A stretch of DNA of 64,000 nucleotides from Oncomelania hupensis (GCA_036898135.1 CM072511.1:73928119-73992118); one strand, 5' to 3'. Positions 1-10,431 are shown, numbered from the stretch's first letter. A program made the numbers and translations. The notes: generated from the letters alone by a model not told the origin.

Positions 1-1185
1 TTGGATCTTAAGTCCAAAAACTGCTGCTCGCTGTTTGCGGAAGTTGTCCTTGCTGTCGATTGCATGGATGTTGCAAACATCACTGATGATGTGGGGACCT
101 GCAGCTGCGGTGTCGACTCCAGTGATGGTCCAAATAAGGATGAGAGTGGACACAGGTTTTGCGGTAGCAGTAGTAGCCCACGTCTTGCTGCTGTTGGGTA
201 TGTTGTGCAGCTCTTTTAGACTAATACATTTCTTTAATAAATAGTCAAAGCAACACTTGAAATGAAAGTACAAGTCAGATCCGATCTTGAATTGTGATTA
301 AAAATATACCCACCCACAAACGTTTTTCAGACTACCTAAAATCAGAATGCTGAATGGTTCTAATAGTTTTAAAGTGAACCTCAACTGACGAGAACACAAA
401 AGTATGGACATAGGTTACAGTTTAGGACATCGCAGATTCCCAAAATCTACAAAAACAAAACATAACAAAACAAAACAAAAACCCCAACAACTGAAAATTA
501 ATAATTTGAATGATACTGCAGTGCCTTATCAATCGAAAACTGTAAAAAATCATGTCCACTGCCTAATGTATTATACATTTTGTTTCTGGTACTTGCCAAA
601 TTTCAAAATAGAAGGTGTTTCCTGAGCGTTCTAAAAATAATATGCTACAATCAGTACATGAATTAGCCCCTTTCTTATATATCACAGTGACAGATCTTTA
701 TATATCACAGTGATAGCTCTAGAGAATGCATCAGCACTTCAAATTATACAAAGCAATACTATTTCACTGTACGGTTAATCAGACCACCGACGCATTACTG
801 TACACTAACCGGCAAATAAAAACTTACTAACTAGGGATTTTGAAGAAGGTCGAACATTTGATGACTTTAAAAGTTGCGCCAAACGTTCAAATGTATTTTT
901 AAAGTAAAACGGGTTTCAGATCCTGATAGAGAAATGTCCTCTCTAGGCCGCCGATATAACTATTGTCATGGTAAATGTTTTTTTCCAGTACCGAGATCGG
1001 CGGTTTTTATGACAGGGGTCAGAATATTTTGTTCACAACTCGTAGGGTTTAGAAAAATGCAATTAACTTTTTGTACTTGCCTGAAAATTCAACATGCTTT
1101 AAAGTATGTTAATGTGAGTTCAAATCGCTGTCCAGACATAAAGTATATGATAGGTTTTCTGTGCGATCACTGGACGAGAGTGGTC
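1..1185. other. A+T-rich non-coding stretch
   Basis: No domain-bearing ORF or RNA gene is visible. Short open frames here have no recognisable similarity. A 26-bp imperfect tandem duplication containing TATATATCACAGTGA lies at about 678-715. Confidence 0.6.
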
Positions 1186-1240
1186 CTTATTCGGCTCTTG
1201 GCAATCCGCTGGACCCTATAAACACTGAATATCTAACTGG
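1186..1240 (+). repeat. SINE-A 3'-end fragment
   Basis: The bases match the 3' end of the abundant SINE-A family (CGGCTCTT..CAATCCGCTGGACCCT) followed by a decayed tail. It is severely 5' truncated and diverged. Confidence 0.6.
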
Positions 1241-1925
1241 GCAAGAACTGCCTACTTCTAAACCTACCTAAAGATTTAAGAAATGCACACAATAACGAAT
1301 GTTGCGCACAAATTATGCCTTTTTTTGGGAGGGCTCGCATGCATAATCGGTTTCATTTATGTGAATGTAATTTACAAAGTCCTTGAAAGCAACCTATTTA
1401 TTTTAAAACACAATCATTTTTGTAGAAATATATTAATACTTCGAGTCCCTAGAGTGGGGAAAATAGAGTGGGGGTCGTGAAAAGATCTTAAATGTTTTTT
1501 GTTTGTTTGTTTGTTTAGAGTACAATAACTCAAAATCGGATATGAGCACTATGCCAAAAGTGCATAAAAAATACAGAGGACTAAATTTCCTTTCAAACGA
1601 TGTCTCATTTGTAAATATCTACCAAATGGGTGAAGAATAAAGCTGTTTCAAATTCACCTGCCCAGTTTTTTTTTTTTTTGGTTAGACCTGGATTGGACCT
1701 GGTCTCTAAAATAACCCGATAAAAAGGAAGGTAATATATCACCCCCTACTTCATGCTGATGCTTATCTATCAGTTTCCTCCAAACCTTATAGCGGGGCAC
1801 TAATACTACATTGTAAAAGTTAAAGAAGGGTGTGACGGAAGGTTGACGGAAGGAAAAAAAGGAAAACAAAACAACAACAACAACAACAACAACAAAAAGA
1901 GAGAGAGTGAGAAATAGAGAGAAAG
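1241..1925. other. No gene seen; simple repeats
   Basis: Contains (GTTT)n near 1,500, (CAA)n near 1,875 and a GA-rich run near 1,900. No coding signature is seen. Confidence 0.5.
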
Positions 1926-2099
1926 GATTTTAAAAATCACATTTATAGAGTACTTTTCCAGCTCAAGAGCTGCTCAAGGCTCTGGCCAATACAGCAGCTA
2001 AGTCAAGCCACGCGGGCGGGATGCCTCCTTGCGGCCTTTGGGGGCATAGTATGACGCCCAGACAACTGAGCACAATCATGAGCGACCGGGTATGGGGAA
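1926..2099 (-). repeat. SINE-B fragment (antisense)
   Basis: The sequence TTTATAGAGTACTTTTCCAGC followed by CTCAAGAGCTGCTCAAGG and CTGGCCAATACAG is the reverse complement of a tRNA-headed SINE family seen again at 3,070-3,278, 50,952-51,068 and 56,883-56,960. The unit ends against a SINE-A copy at 2,100. Confidence 0.55.
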
Positions 2100-2100
2100 G

Positions 2101-2660
2101 TTAGTTATTCATTGCTTACAGGGACTGCAGCCATCAGGAACACAGCTTCGTTAAAAGAGGACTCATTCCTGATCCGTATAAAAGATCTGCTAAAACAACC
2201 CTTGTGGTAACACTAAAGGCTCTCCACCATGCAGCCGGTCACTTTACAATAAAGGCATCCCATGCAGGGGACGCTGAGGCTATACTTTAATTTATCGAAC
2301 CCCAGTTTACAAAAACAAAATAGAATATAAACATGATAAAATAACAACAAAATACATAAATATAAAATGCCTACATTGCTAAATAATAATATCATAGGAA
2401 GCCCTAGTGACCATTTGACAGAAAGCGTCCAAGCTGAACCAATAGACCTCATACACAAATGAGGAGTTTTGGAAGAGTATTCAAGAAAAACGGTTAGGTC
2501 ACTGGTCCAGCTAAGAAGATAGTATGGTAGATTGAAAGAACGGAGTAGGAATGAGAAAGAACAAAGGAGAAAGACAGTGACAGTGGGAATTTAAAGCACT
2601 AAATTTCCAGACAGAGGGGTTACTATTTAGACAGAAACCCCGGTACCCCCAAGGGGGGCC
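2101..2660 (-). mobile_element. SINE-A retroposon, near full length
   Basis: Antisense copy. Read on the plus strand it starts with the (AGTT)n-like tail TTAGTTATTCATTGCTTACA, contains the conserved blocks GTCACTTTACAATAAAG and AATGCCTACATTGCTAAATA, and ends at the G/C-rich 5' end near CCCCCAAGGGGGG. A short ORF on the minus strand (2,213-2,458) recurs in other copies, but only because the DNA is repeated. I find no convincing TSD. Confidence 0.8.
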
Positions 2661-3069
2661 GGTTAAGGGAAAGAAACTAAAGGACCTAGTGCTTTGTGTA
2701 GCCTGCACTCATCGGTCTATGACAGGAGCCTAGAATCTGAAAAATCCTTATGATGGAATGTGTGTGTGTGCACAGATTAAACCTCGGTTTATACTCCCTC
2801 TCTCTCACTTATATCTCCTTCCCCAACCTTCCTTTCCACCTTTATCTGACAATTTCCATTACCACAATGTATCATCAGGGTCCGACATTAAATCTTTGGA
2901 TACGAATGTAAACCGAAGTCTAGTCTGTGCACGCATGCATTCTACCGCACGGGCTTTACAGATACTGACGCTCATGTTCAAGACGGGTGAGTGCTGGTTA
3001 CACACAAACACCCAGCAAGTACTAGGCCCCTTCTCCCCAATACCCAATTACACAGGATTGTGCGCAAGA
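2661..3069. other. No gene seen
   Basis: Unique-looking sequence between SINE-A and SINE-B copies. The ORFs on both strands are low complexity and unrecognised. Confidence 0.4.
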
Positions 3070-3278
3070 CCATGCCTTCAAAGACTGCAAGAGGGCACCT
3101 CGGGCGGCTCGAATTAGCTCCCAAATCAGCCAGCGCCTTGAGTAGCTCTTCAGCTGGAAAAGTGGTCTATAACTTTGTTAGTCCCTCCCCATTCTCTCTT
3201 TCTCTGTATCGACCAGCGCCTGGAGCAGCTCTAGAGCTGGAAAAGTGCTAGATAAGAGCGAATAATAATAATAATTAA
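3070..3278 (+). repeat. SINE-B copy with (AAT)n tail
   Basis: Sense copy ending in GAATAATAATAATAATT. The block AGCGCCTTGAGTAGCTCTT, followed by CAGCTGGAAAAGTG, occurs twice (about 3,130 and 3,210), so the copy carries an internal duplication. The trinucleotide tail is typical of LINE-dependent retroposition. Confidence 0.65.
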
Positions 3279-3303
3279 GTGCTGGATCCTAACTGGTGCA
3301 AAT

Positions 3304-3880
3304 AGTTAGTTATTCATTGCTTACATGGTCCAGCGGACTGCAAAGAGCCGAATCAGGACCACAAAATCAAGACCACAACTTCGCTGAAAGAGGACTCGCC
3401 CCTGATCCGCATAAAAGATCTGTTGAAACAACCGTAGTGGTAACACTTAAGGCACTCCATCCGCCGGTCACTTTACAATAAAGACGTCCCACGCAGGGGA
3501 CGCTGAGGCTCTTATTTATCGAACCCCGTTTACAAAAAACTAAATAAGAATACAAACACCATTATAAAATATCAACAAAACACATACATATAAAATGCCT
3601 ACATTGCCAAATAATAACATCATAGGAAGCCCCAGAACAGTTGGCAGAATGTGTCCAATATTCCTAAGCTGATCCAACAGACCTCACACACAAATGAGTA
3701 GTTTTGTCCCGGAAGAGTTTTCAAGAAAAAGGTAGGTGACTTGTCTAGCTAAGAAGAAGATAGTATATAGTAGATTGATAAAACAGAGTAGGAATTAGGA
3801 AGAAAAAAGGAGAAAGACAGCGACAGTGGGAATTTAAAGCACTAAATTTCCAGAAAAGTGGGGATACTATTTATACTAAA
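3304..3880 (-). mobile_element. SINE-A retroposon, 5' end lost
   Basis: Antisense copy with the tail (TAGTTAGTTATTCATTGC) at the left and all internal blocks. It stops at TATTTATACT, short of the G/C-rich 5' end, where a (TTA)n-rich region begins. Confidence 0.8.
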
Positions 3881-3894
3881 ATTACTAATAATAG

Positions 3895-3896
3895 TA

Positions 3897-3952
<56 letters not shown>
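3895..3952. repeat. (TTA)n microsatellite
   Basis: About 50 bp of nearly pure ATT/TTA repeat, followed by CAT-rich sequence. Confidence 0.95.
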
Positions 3953-4186
3953 ATACAAATCATCATCATCATCTAAATAAATTCACAAGAAACACAACTG
4001 AAATTATTATCATTATTATTATTACAAAGAATTATCATCATCATAATAACTTTTAGTGATTTAGTCAACTCATCAACTAAAATACACACAAGGGAACTCT
4101 GCACTTGTTAGGGTCAAGCATATATTCGTGTGTGTGTGTGTATATATATATATATATCTATACAAATATATATAAATAAAAATAAT

Positions 4187-4236
4187 AATAAACATACTAT
4201 AAATAACAGATATCTGTTATTTATAGTATGTTTATT
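4187..4236. repeat. Perfect 50-bp palindrome
   Basis: Two 25-base arms meet at GAT|ATC with no mismatch. The right arm is also the left TIR of the 4,213-4,456 MITE, so the palindrome looks like two TIRs head to head. Confidence 0.9.
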
Positions 4237-4456
4237 TTTATTTCCAGGAGTGTCTGTCTGTCTTTTATTGTTTTTGTGTTGATGTGCACTCCGCAAACAA
4301 ATTTGCTTGTATTTTCATAACCAGAATCTTTATTGTCTTCATAAAAAAAACAAGGAAATGTGTGTGCGGCGTGCACAACACAACGCTACAAAAACAATAA
4401 AAGACATAAAAGACACTCCTGGAAATAAAAATAACAAACATACTATAAATAACAGA
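4213..4456. mobile_element. MITE with ~70-bp TIRs
   Basis: The left arm TCTGTTATTTATAGTATG runs through CCAGGAGTGTCT to TTTTATTGTTTTTGTG. Its reverse complement occupies roughly 4,383-4,456, with one 4-bp and one or two small indels. There is no coding capacity. The element sits inside 4,068-4,994. Confidence 0.75.
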
Positions 4457-4533
4457 GGAGCACTTATACACAAAGCACAATATCAGTAATCACGCATCCA
4501 AAAGTCGAATCCACAGGAATATACACACCCACC

Positions 4534-4738
4534 CAGCCCTGAAAATGAAAAAAGGTCCCACTAGCCTTTGGCTAGTAACTTTAAAATTTTACTAGCCAAA
4601 CTAAAAATTTTACTAGCCAAACTAAAAAAAAGTTCATTTTAGCGCACTCGCATTTGGCGACTACAGTTTTTTTTTTAAGTCGCCAATTCTTTTTTTCACT
4701 AGCCATGGCGACTAAATTAGTCGCCATTTTCAGGCCTG
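4534..4738. mobile_element. hAT-like MITE
   Basis: The 205-bp element has termini CAGCCCTGAAAATG and CATTTTCAGGCCTG, inverted with 13/14 matches, and is flanked on each side by CCACC. Interior TTTGGCTAGTAA repeats resemble the block TTTTGGCTAGTAAAA just inside the left end of the hAT element at 44,533, suggesting a related non-autonomous derivative. A short hairpin GCGACTAAATTAGTCGC lies near the right end. Confidence 0.75.
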
Positions 4739-5302
4739 CCACCTACAAATACCACACGCACCAGGAATTAAATGAAAGAGTTACTATAACAATATTTAAT
4801 GCAGCCTGTCATTGGCCTGTGGCTGTGACAAAAAAAAAAAAAAAAAATTAGCAGGACCAGTAATGACGTCACACTCACTTCTAATCTAGTCTCTAAATAC
4901 CTAAGGGGACACACGAACATATATAAATATACAGGAACAAGTGCTAGACTCTAACAAGTGCAGAGTTCCATTGTGTGTACTTCAGTTGATGAGTATATAA
5001 AGATATAGTTACAGTTTTGCATTACATTTGTTTCAGGTTCACTGGAACTACAGCTGTCCATTGTTGCACCTTTCTTATAGTAGCAAAACAGTATTACCAT
5101 AGTACATAATAAACAAATTGAGGAAGGTATTTTTAATTTTGTTTATCAACCTTTTTTTTAAATTTTCCAAATTCATACATTTAAATAAAGAAATATATAA
5201 ATTTGAGCGTGTATGTTGGTACAGATCGCCGCGCTCTGAGCCCGATTAGAGATTTGGGGAAAGAGCGTATATAGCATCCATTATTATTATTATATATACA
5301 AT

Positions 5303-5434
5303 AGTTAGTCCTTGTTTATCGGGTCCAGCAGACAGCAAAGAGCCGAATCAGGACCACAACTTTGTTGAAAAGGGCTCACACCTGATCTATATAAAAGATC
5401 TGCTGAAACAATCCTAGTGGTAACACCAAAGAGC
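5303..5434 (-). repeat. SINE-A fragment
   Basis: Antisense 3' part of SINE-A from the AGTTAGTC tail to GTGGTAACACCAAAG. It ends about 75 bp before a THAP exon. Confidence 0.75.
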
Positions 5435-5507
5435 TTAATAATAGAAAGGAGGGGAACTTGGTACAGAACCGCGAGACAAAATGTACGAGTTATGCTACCT
5501 TGTCGAC

Positions 5508-5656
5508 ATGCTGAAAATGGCTCGTGGCAGAAAGTCAAAAGGCGACCGAGTGAAACAGGTCGGTGACTTTTGCACAGCCATCAATTGCCATAATGCCAGA
5601 TACAAGAAAAGTTGTGTTGGCAAGTCCTTTTTCAAATTTCCAAGAGACAAAGAAAG
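5508..5656 (+). CDS. THAP-type zinc-finger exon (partial gene)
   Basis: An open frame from ATG 5,508 (alternative ATG 5,517) encodes a basic start, then FCTAINCHNARYKKS and SFFKFPRDKER. This matches the first half of a THAP domain: C-x4-C followed by the aromatic-F-x-FP-x-D block. THAP domains bind DNA and occur in P-element/THAP9 transposases and in host regulators. The frame ends at a good splice donor (AAAG|GTAAAT at 5,656/5,657), typical of THAP genes with an early intron. The zinc-ligand C-x2-H half would lie in a later exon that I could not find. It may be the lost first exon of the P-like transposase at 18.3 kb, which has the same strand, or of a host gene. Confidence 0.65.
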
Positions 5657-6777
5657 GTAAATTGCAATTGAAAAACTTCATTTTTTTGTGTTTATGTAGG
5701 CCTAAACTAAGACCGCTGCAGTGTTGTTAGTGTTAAAACAATCGGAGAGCGGCTTGAATGATTCATGTTATACCTATGTGCTAAATCCAAAACAGTTTGC
5801 TTGCTGACAGTTTACGTTCAACAGGTCGCTCACTGTTTACGTTATTGCTAGGTTGTTTGACTATATTTGTGCTTATATTTCAAAAGTAGATGTCAGATTG
5901 GCAGTTTGGCTTCGTCAAACTGCTTATGTTAACAAGTTAAATTAGACTAAGTCTGTTTTCTCCTCGTGATCAAATACTGTGCAAGATAACCCCTTACCTA
6001 GGCACAAAAATGGTCCTTGATCTGTTGTAATCCCTTTTCGTTTGAGTGTAAACGGGGGAAAAAATGTAATGTAGAAACTCAGTCCTTGTTCTGATCTGTG
6101 AATTTCTGCGCATTAGATCTATATTGCGTGGAATGTTGTAGTCTAGGTTCTGATTGTTCTGTCTGATTAATTATTTTCCATGAAGTGACTGATGTTATTA
6201 AGCCAGTGATGTGGAAGGTGAGAGGGTTGGGGGGTAGGGGGACACCTGATATAAATTAAATTCACACTATTAGTGAAACATTTTGTTATTGTGCTTTATT
6301 GTGATTAATTGATTGAATGACAGAGCTCTCTTCCCAACCCCCCCCCCTCTCTCTCTCTCTCTCACGATTACGGATTTACACAGTTTCGGTTAAATGAAAC
6401 AGTCTGTCATGCATATTTTAATTTTAAAATATCTGTCGTTGATTTAAAAAATAATAAATTCCAGGGCAGAAAACGAACCTATGACATACACACATAAGCA
6501 GCATAAAAGCACCTAATAAATGTCAATGAGTAAACATAAAAAAAGACAGCAGTAGCGGAATGTTAATAATAATGATGGTTAAAAGTTTGGTTTTTGCAAA
6601 CGTTGCCATAAAAATGTTCTTTTGCAATAGCATAGTCTCAATAAGTTAACACGCACAGATCATTCATATAGCAGATGATGAAATATAGCCAGCCCGAGCA
6701 AAGGGAAATAATCCGTGAGAGCGTCTCGCATTTTTGTATATGACATAATGCAATTTCCCCCTCTTTCCGTAATAAGC
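5657..6777. other. Putative intron; no gene seen
   Basis: Follows the THAP donor site. Contains a C-run plus (CT)n near 6,340. No matching acceptor-exon pair could be supported. Confidence 0.4.
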
Positions 6778-7135
6778 TCTTTGGTAACACTGTAGGCACT
6801 TCACCAGCCGGTTACTTTACAAGAAATGCATCCCATGCAGAGGACGCTGTCTGTACTCTAATTTATCGAATCCTTGTTTACAAAAACAAAATAGAATATA
6901 AACTTCATAATAAAATATGAAAAAAACACAAATAAAATGCCTACATTGCTAAATAATAGTACCATAGAAAGCCCTAGTGACCATTTGGCAGAAAGCGCCC
7001 CATATCCCCATGCTGATACCATAATACACAAATGAGGAGTTTTGTGAGAATTTTCAATAAAAAAAAGTCAGGTGGCTGGATTAGTGAAGAATATAATAGA
7101 TTGATAAAACAGATTAGGAACGAGCTAGAAAGGAA
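6778..7135 (-). repeat. SINE-A middle fragment, antisense
   Basis: Runs from CTTTGGTAACACTG through ATTTATCGAATCC and AAATGCCTACATTGC to AGGAACGAGC. Both ends are missing. It is head to head with the sense copy that follows. Confidence 0.75.
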
Positions 7136-7162
7136 TATCTATATATATTTACGTCACTATAT

Positions 7163-7451
7163 ACCCCCGTGGGGGTGCCGGGGGTTTCTGCATAAATAGT
7201 ATCCCCATTGTCTTGAAATTTAGCACTTTAAATTCCCACTGTCGCTTTCTCCTTTGTTCTTTCTCATTCCTACTTTGTTTTATCAATCTACAATACTATA
7301 TTCTTTGCTAGGCCAGTCACCAACCTTTTTTCTTGAAAACTCTTCAAAAACTCCTCATTTGTGTATGGGTCAGCTTGGGAATACTGTACACTTTCTGCCA
7401 AATGGTCACTAGTGATTCCTTCCTATAATATTATTATTTAGCAATATAGGC
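7163..7451 (+). repeat. SINE-A 5' half, sense
   Basis: Begins with the family 5' end (CCCCCGTGGGGGTGCCGGGG), then a TATA-like CATAAATAGTATCCCC and CACTTTAAATTCCCACTGTC. It stops at TTTAGCAATATAGGC. With the preceding antisense piece it forms an imperfect inverted repeat. Confidence 0.75.
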
Positions 7452-8352
7452 TGTAGAGAACGGGAATTTTCCGGTTTTTAATAAATATGTATAGTTTTAG
7501 AATGTGAGTATTTTTTTGAATATCTTGTGTTATTATTTTCATTGGCTAAAATTGTTGATCCAATGGAATGAATAGCTGGCAGTCAGGGCAAATGGGAACT
7601 CACTTGATTTGTGTGTACCAAGAAATGAGGTTGTAGAATCAGTGTGTCAGGCCAGGAAAAAAAAGATTAAGAAAGAAAGAAAAAAAAAGGATTGTTTTGA
7701 ATTGTGAAGAGGTAGAAAGCACTGAGAACTTATCAGGTTGTGTAGGTTCGGTGGGACTTTCTCTCTGAAAGTGGATGTTAATTGTGCTGTAAAGATTACA
7801 GGTATTTATAATGTTTTCATGATTGTGAAATGTTGGAGAGGTATATTTTTGCATTGGATATATTGTGTTGAGAGCTGGTGAGCTGTTGTCCACTAAAATG
7901 GAATATAATTTTCATTGATGTAATAATATTGTTAATTACATTGGGCTATAGTTATAGAGCAGTAGATAATGTAATATGAATGGAAGGTGTGAGCATGTTT
8001 GATAGTAATGGCCATTTATGAAATAATTATATCTGGGATATGGATAACATTGTGGAAGAATGAAGGAAACGATCACATACGGAATAGAATTGGAAAACTC
8101 AAAGAAACTAAGGGAGGTAAGCAAGGATGAAACAAAGAAGAACAATATGATTATAAAGGTCAGAGCATTGACGTGTATATATATATATATATATATATAT
8201 TCATAAGCTTGGACACACGGCTTTGTCCTGGACAACGGAGAAAGGGCGACTCGAGGAACTGCGGCGGTCGGCCGTGCAGGACCTGTCCAAGACGCGTCTG
8301 CTACCTCAGACAGACAGGGCAGGCGCTCGCCCGTCTGCCTGTTTACAACTTC
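7452..8352. other. No gene seen; (TA)n tract
   Basis: A+T-rich, with a (TA)n run at about 8,177-8,200 followed by an unusually G+C-rich ~120 bp (8,220-8,345) with no recognised match. ORFs overlapping the (TA)n tract are artefacts of low complexity. Confidence 0.45.
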
Positions 8353-8954
8353 ACTGCTTGTTCATTACATTACATTACATTATTATTGCTTTAGGTCCAG
8401 CGGACTCCTTCGAGCCAAATCAGGACCGGACAACCCCTGATCCGCATAAAAGATCTGCTGAAACAACCCTAGTGGTAAAACCAAAAGCTCTTCACCAGGC
8501 AGTCACTTTACAATAAAGACATCCCACGCAGGGGACGGCTGAGGCTTCACCCCGACTTATCAAACCCCCGTTTACAAAAACAAAATAGAATACAAACATC
8601 ATTATAAATTATCAACAAAACACAAACATATAAAATGCCTACATTGCTAAATAATAACATCATAGGAAGCCCTAGTGACCACCTGGCAGAATGCGTCCAA
8701 TATTCCCAAGCTGATCCAACAGACCTCATACACAAATAAGGAGTCTTGTCCCGGAAGAGTTTTCAAGAAAAAAGGTAGGAGACTGGTCTAGCGAAGAAGA
8801 CGATAGTATAGCAGATTGATAGAACAGAGCAGGATTGAGAAAAGCAAATGAGAAAGACAGCGACAGTGGGAATTTAAAGCACTAAATTTCCAGAAAGTGG
8901 GGATACTATTTATACTGAAACCCCCGGCACCCCAACGGGGGAACTGCTTGTTCA
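8353..8954 (-). mobile_element. Full-length SINE-A with 12-bp TSD
   Basis: The reference copy for the family. The direct repeat ACTGCTTGTTCA flanks it (8,353-8,364 and 8,943-8,954), bounding a 578-bp element on the minus strand. In sense orientation it has a G/C-rich palindromic 5' end, TATAAATAG about 30 bp in, no long ORF, the 3' core CGGACTC..GGACCTAAAGCAATAA and a (TGTAA)n tail. TSD plus 3' microsatellite indicates LINE-type retroposition. No clear A/B box is seen, so 'SINE' is a working label; it could be a deleted LINE. Confidence 0.88.
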
Positions 8955-9390
8955 ACTTTCTGTTTACAACATCACTGTCATCTAACTGCCTGTCTACGGG
9001 ACTCTGTAGCCTTTGTGTACACCCGCCTACAATTATAGAGGTAACGTGTTTTGTGCTTATTTTGGCTCAGGACAAGAAATTGCCGGCCGTGATTATACAA
9101 GTTCGCATTTGACAGTGTAGTGTATAAAGAGTGGCGTGAAAGATTGCTATAAAATATTGTTGTTTATTTATATAAAGTATTGAGAACGTGGAACGTATAC
9201 TTTGTGTTGGTGTTTGCCTGTGTTAGTGTGAACATGTGAATTTGTGGGTGTGGTGTTAGTTAACAGAGAGACTTGCTCGCACACTTATTTTTGATCTAGG
9301 AGTCAATCATATTTTGCATTCACTTAGCTAGTATAAATATAAACAGGCACTTATCCAAAATATCCATACGTTATATTTTAAATATTTTTT
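8955..9390. other. No gene seen
   Basis: Unremarkable A+T-rich sequence. No coding or RNA signature is seen. Confidence 0.45.
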
Positions 9391-9645
9391 ACTTATATGT
9401 TTTGTTATTTTATAATCTTTATGTTCTATTTTGATTTGGTAAACTGGGGTTCAATAAATTAGATTACAGACTCAGCGCCCCCTGCAAGGGATGCATTTTT
9501 TGTGAAGTGACCGGCTGGTGGAGTGCCTTTGGTGTTACCACTACGGTTGTTTCAGCAGATCTTTTATATGGATCAGGGGTGCGTCCTGATTCAGCTCATT
9601 GCAGTCTGCTCGACCCTGTAAGCAACGAATAACTAACTAACTAAC
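9391..9645 (+). repeat. SINE-A 3' half, sense, (AACT)n tail
   Basis: Runs from TTTTGTTATTTTATAATC to CGACCCTGTAAGCAACGAAT followed by (AACT)n. It lacks about 38 bp present in other copies near the 3' end. It is separated by only ~10 bp of TA from an antisense copy. Confidence 0.8.
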
Positions 9646-9654
9646 ATATATATA

Positions 9655-9900
9655 TAGTTAGTTACTCATTGCTTACAGGGTCCAGCGGACTGCAAAGAGC
9701 CGAATCAGGACCACAAAATCAAGACAAAAACTATGCTGAAAGAGGACTCGCCCATGATCCGCATAAAAGATCTGCTGAAACAACCCTAGCGGTAACACTG
9801 AAGGCATTCCATCAGCCAGTCACCCCACAATAAAGACATCCCACGCAGGGGACGTCGAGGCTATACTCTGTATCGAACCCCAGTTTACAAAAGCAAAATG
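9655..9900 (-). repeat. SINE-A 3' half, antisense
   Basis: Begins with the tail AGTTAGTTACTCATTGC immediately after the sense copy's tail and ends at TTTACAAAAGCAAAATG. Confidence 0.8.
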
Positions 9901-9905
9901 AGATT

Positions 9906-10152
9906 AGTTGATTATTCATTGCTTACATGGTCCAGCGGACTGAAAAGAGCAGAATCAGGACCACAACTTCGTTGAAAGAGGACTCAGCCCTAATCCGCCG
10001 AAACAACCCTAGTGGTAACACTGAAGGCAATCCACCAGCCGGTCACTTTACAATAAACACATCCCACGCAGGGGACGCTGAGGCTATACTCTAATTGATG
10101 GAACCCCCGTTTACAAAAACAAGATAGATTACAAACATCATTATAAAATATG
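9906..10152 (-). repeat. SINE-A 3' half, antisense
   Basis: Another antisense 3' fragment with tail GATTAGTTGATTATTCATTGC, ending at ATTATAAAATATGA. Confidence 0.75.
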
Positions 10153-10235
10153 ATGTTCCCTTTGTTATCACTCACAAACCCACCCACCCCCCGCTCGCGC
10201 AGTGGCTTAAACAGTTCATGCCCATCCTCCACAAC

Positions 10236-10309
10236 AGGATCAGGGGTGCGTCCTGATTCAGCTCATTGCAGCCTGCTCGACCCTGTAAGCAACGAATAAC
10301 TAACTAACA
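10236..10309 (+). repeat. SINE-A 3' fragment, sense
   Basis: A short sense fragment from GGATCAGGGGTGCGTCCTGA to the (AACT)n tail. It repeats the arrangement of the 9.6-kb hairpin. Confidence 0.75.
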
Positions 10310-10313
10310 TATA

Positions 10314-10431
10314 TAGTTAGTTATTCATTGCTTACAAGGTCCAGCGGACTGCAAAGAGCCGAATCAGGACTACAAAATCAAGACAAAAACTATGCTGAAA
10401 GAGGACTCACCCATGATCCGCATAAAAGATC
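10314..10431 (-). repeat. SINE-A 3' fragment, antisense
   Basis: Starts with AGTTAGTTATTCATTGC and runs to CATAAAAGATC, where a Penelope-like fragment begins. Confidence 0.75.

Larger units (their letters stand above)
4068..4994. mobile_element. TIR element hosting two nested MITEs
   Basis: The left end ACTCATCAACTAAAATACAC continues through GGAACTCTGCACTTGTTAG. Its reverse complement lies at the right end (through GTTGATGAGT at 4,994), with about three mismatches over 44 bases. Two smaller inverted-repeat elements lie inside (4,213-4,456 and 4,534-4,738), so this is the oldest insertion of the three. No transposase ORF is visible and the superfamily is unknown. Confidence 0.7.

Noticed and set aside
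2213..2458. Recurrent ~60-80 aa 'MCMRS.GSAW' membrane-like ORF (also 8,547-8,735, 30,827-31,060, 62,192-62,410)
   Set aside because: Its recurrence is explained by SINE-A DNA similarity. The frame is broken in other copies and its hydrophobicity follows T-rich sequence.
3895..3952. Possible CRISPR-like or satellite array
   Set aside because: Simple trinucleotide repeat with no spacers. No repeat-spacer structure appears anywhere in the window.
7639..8235. Two minus-strand ORFs of 84 and 99 aa
   Set aside because: A+T-rich low-complexity translations, one starting within a (TA)n tract; no family resemblance.
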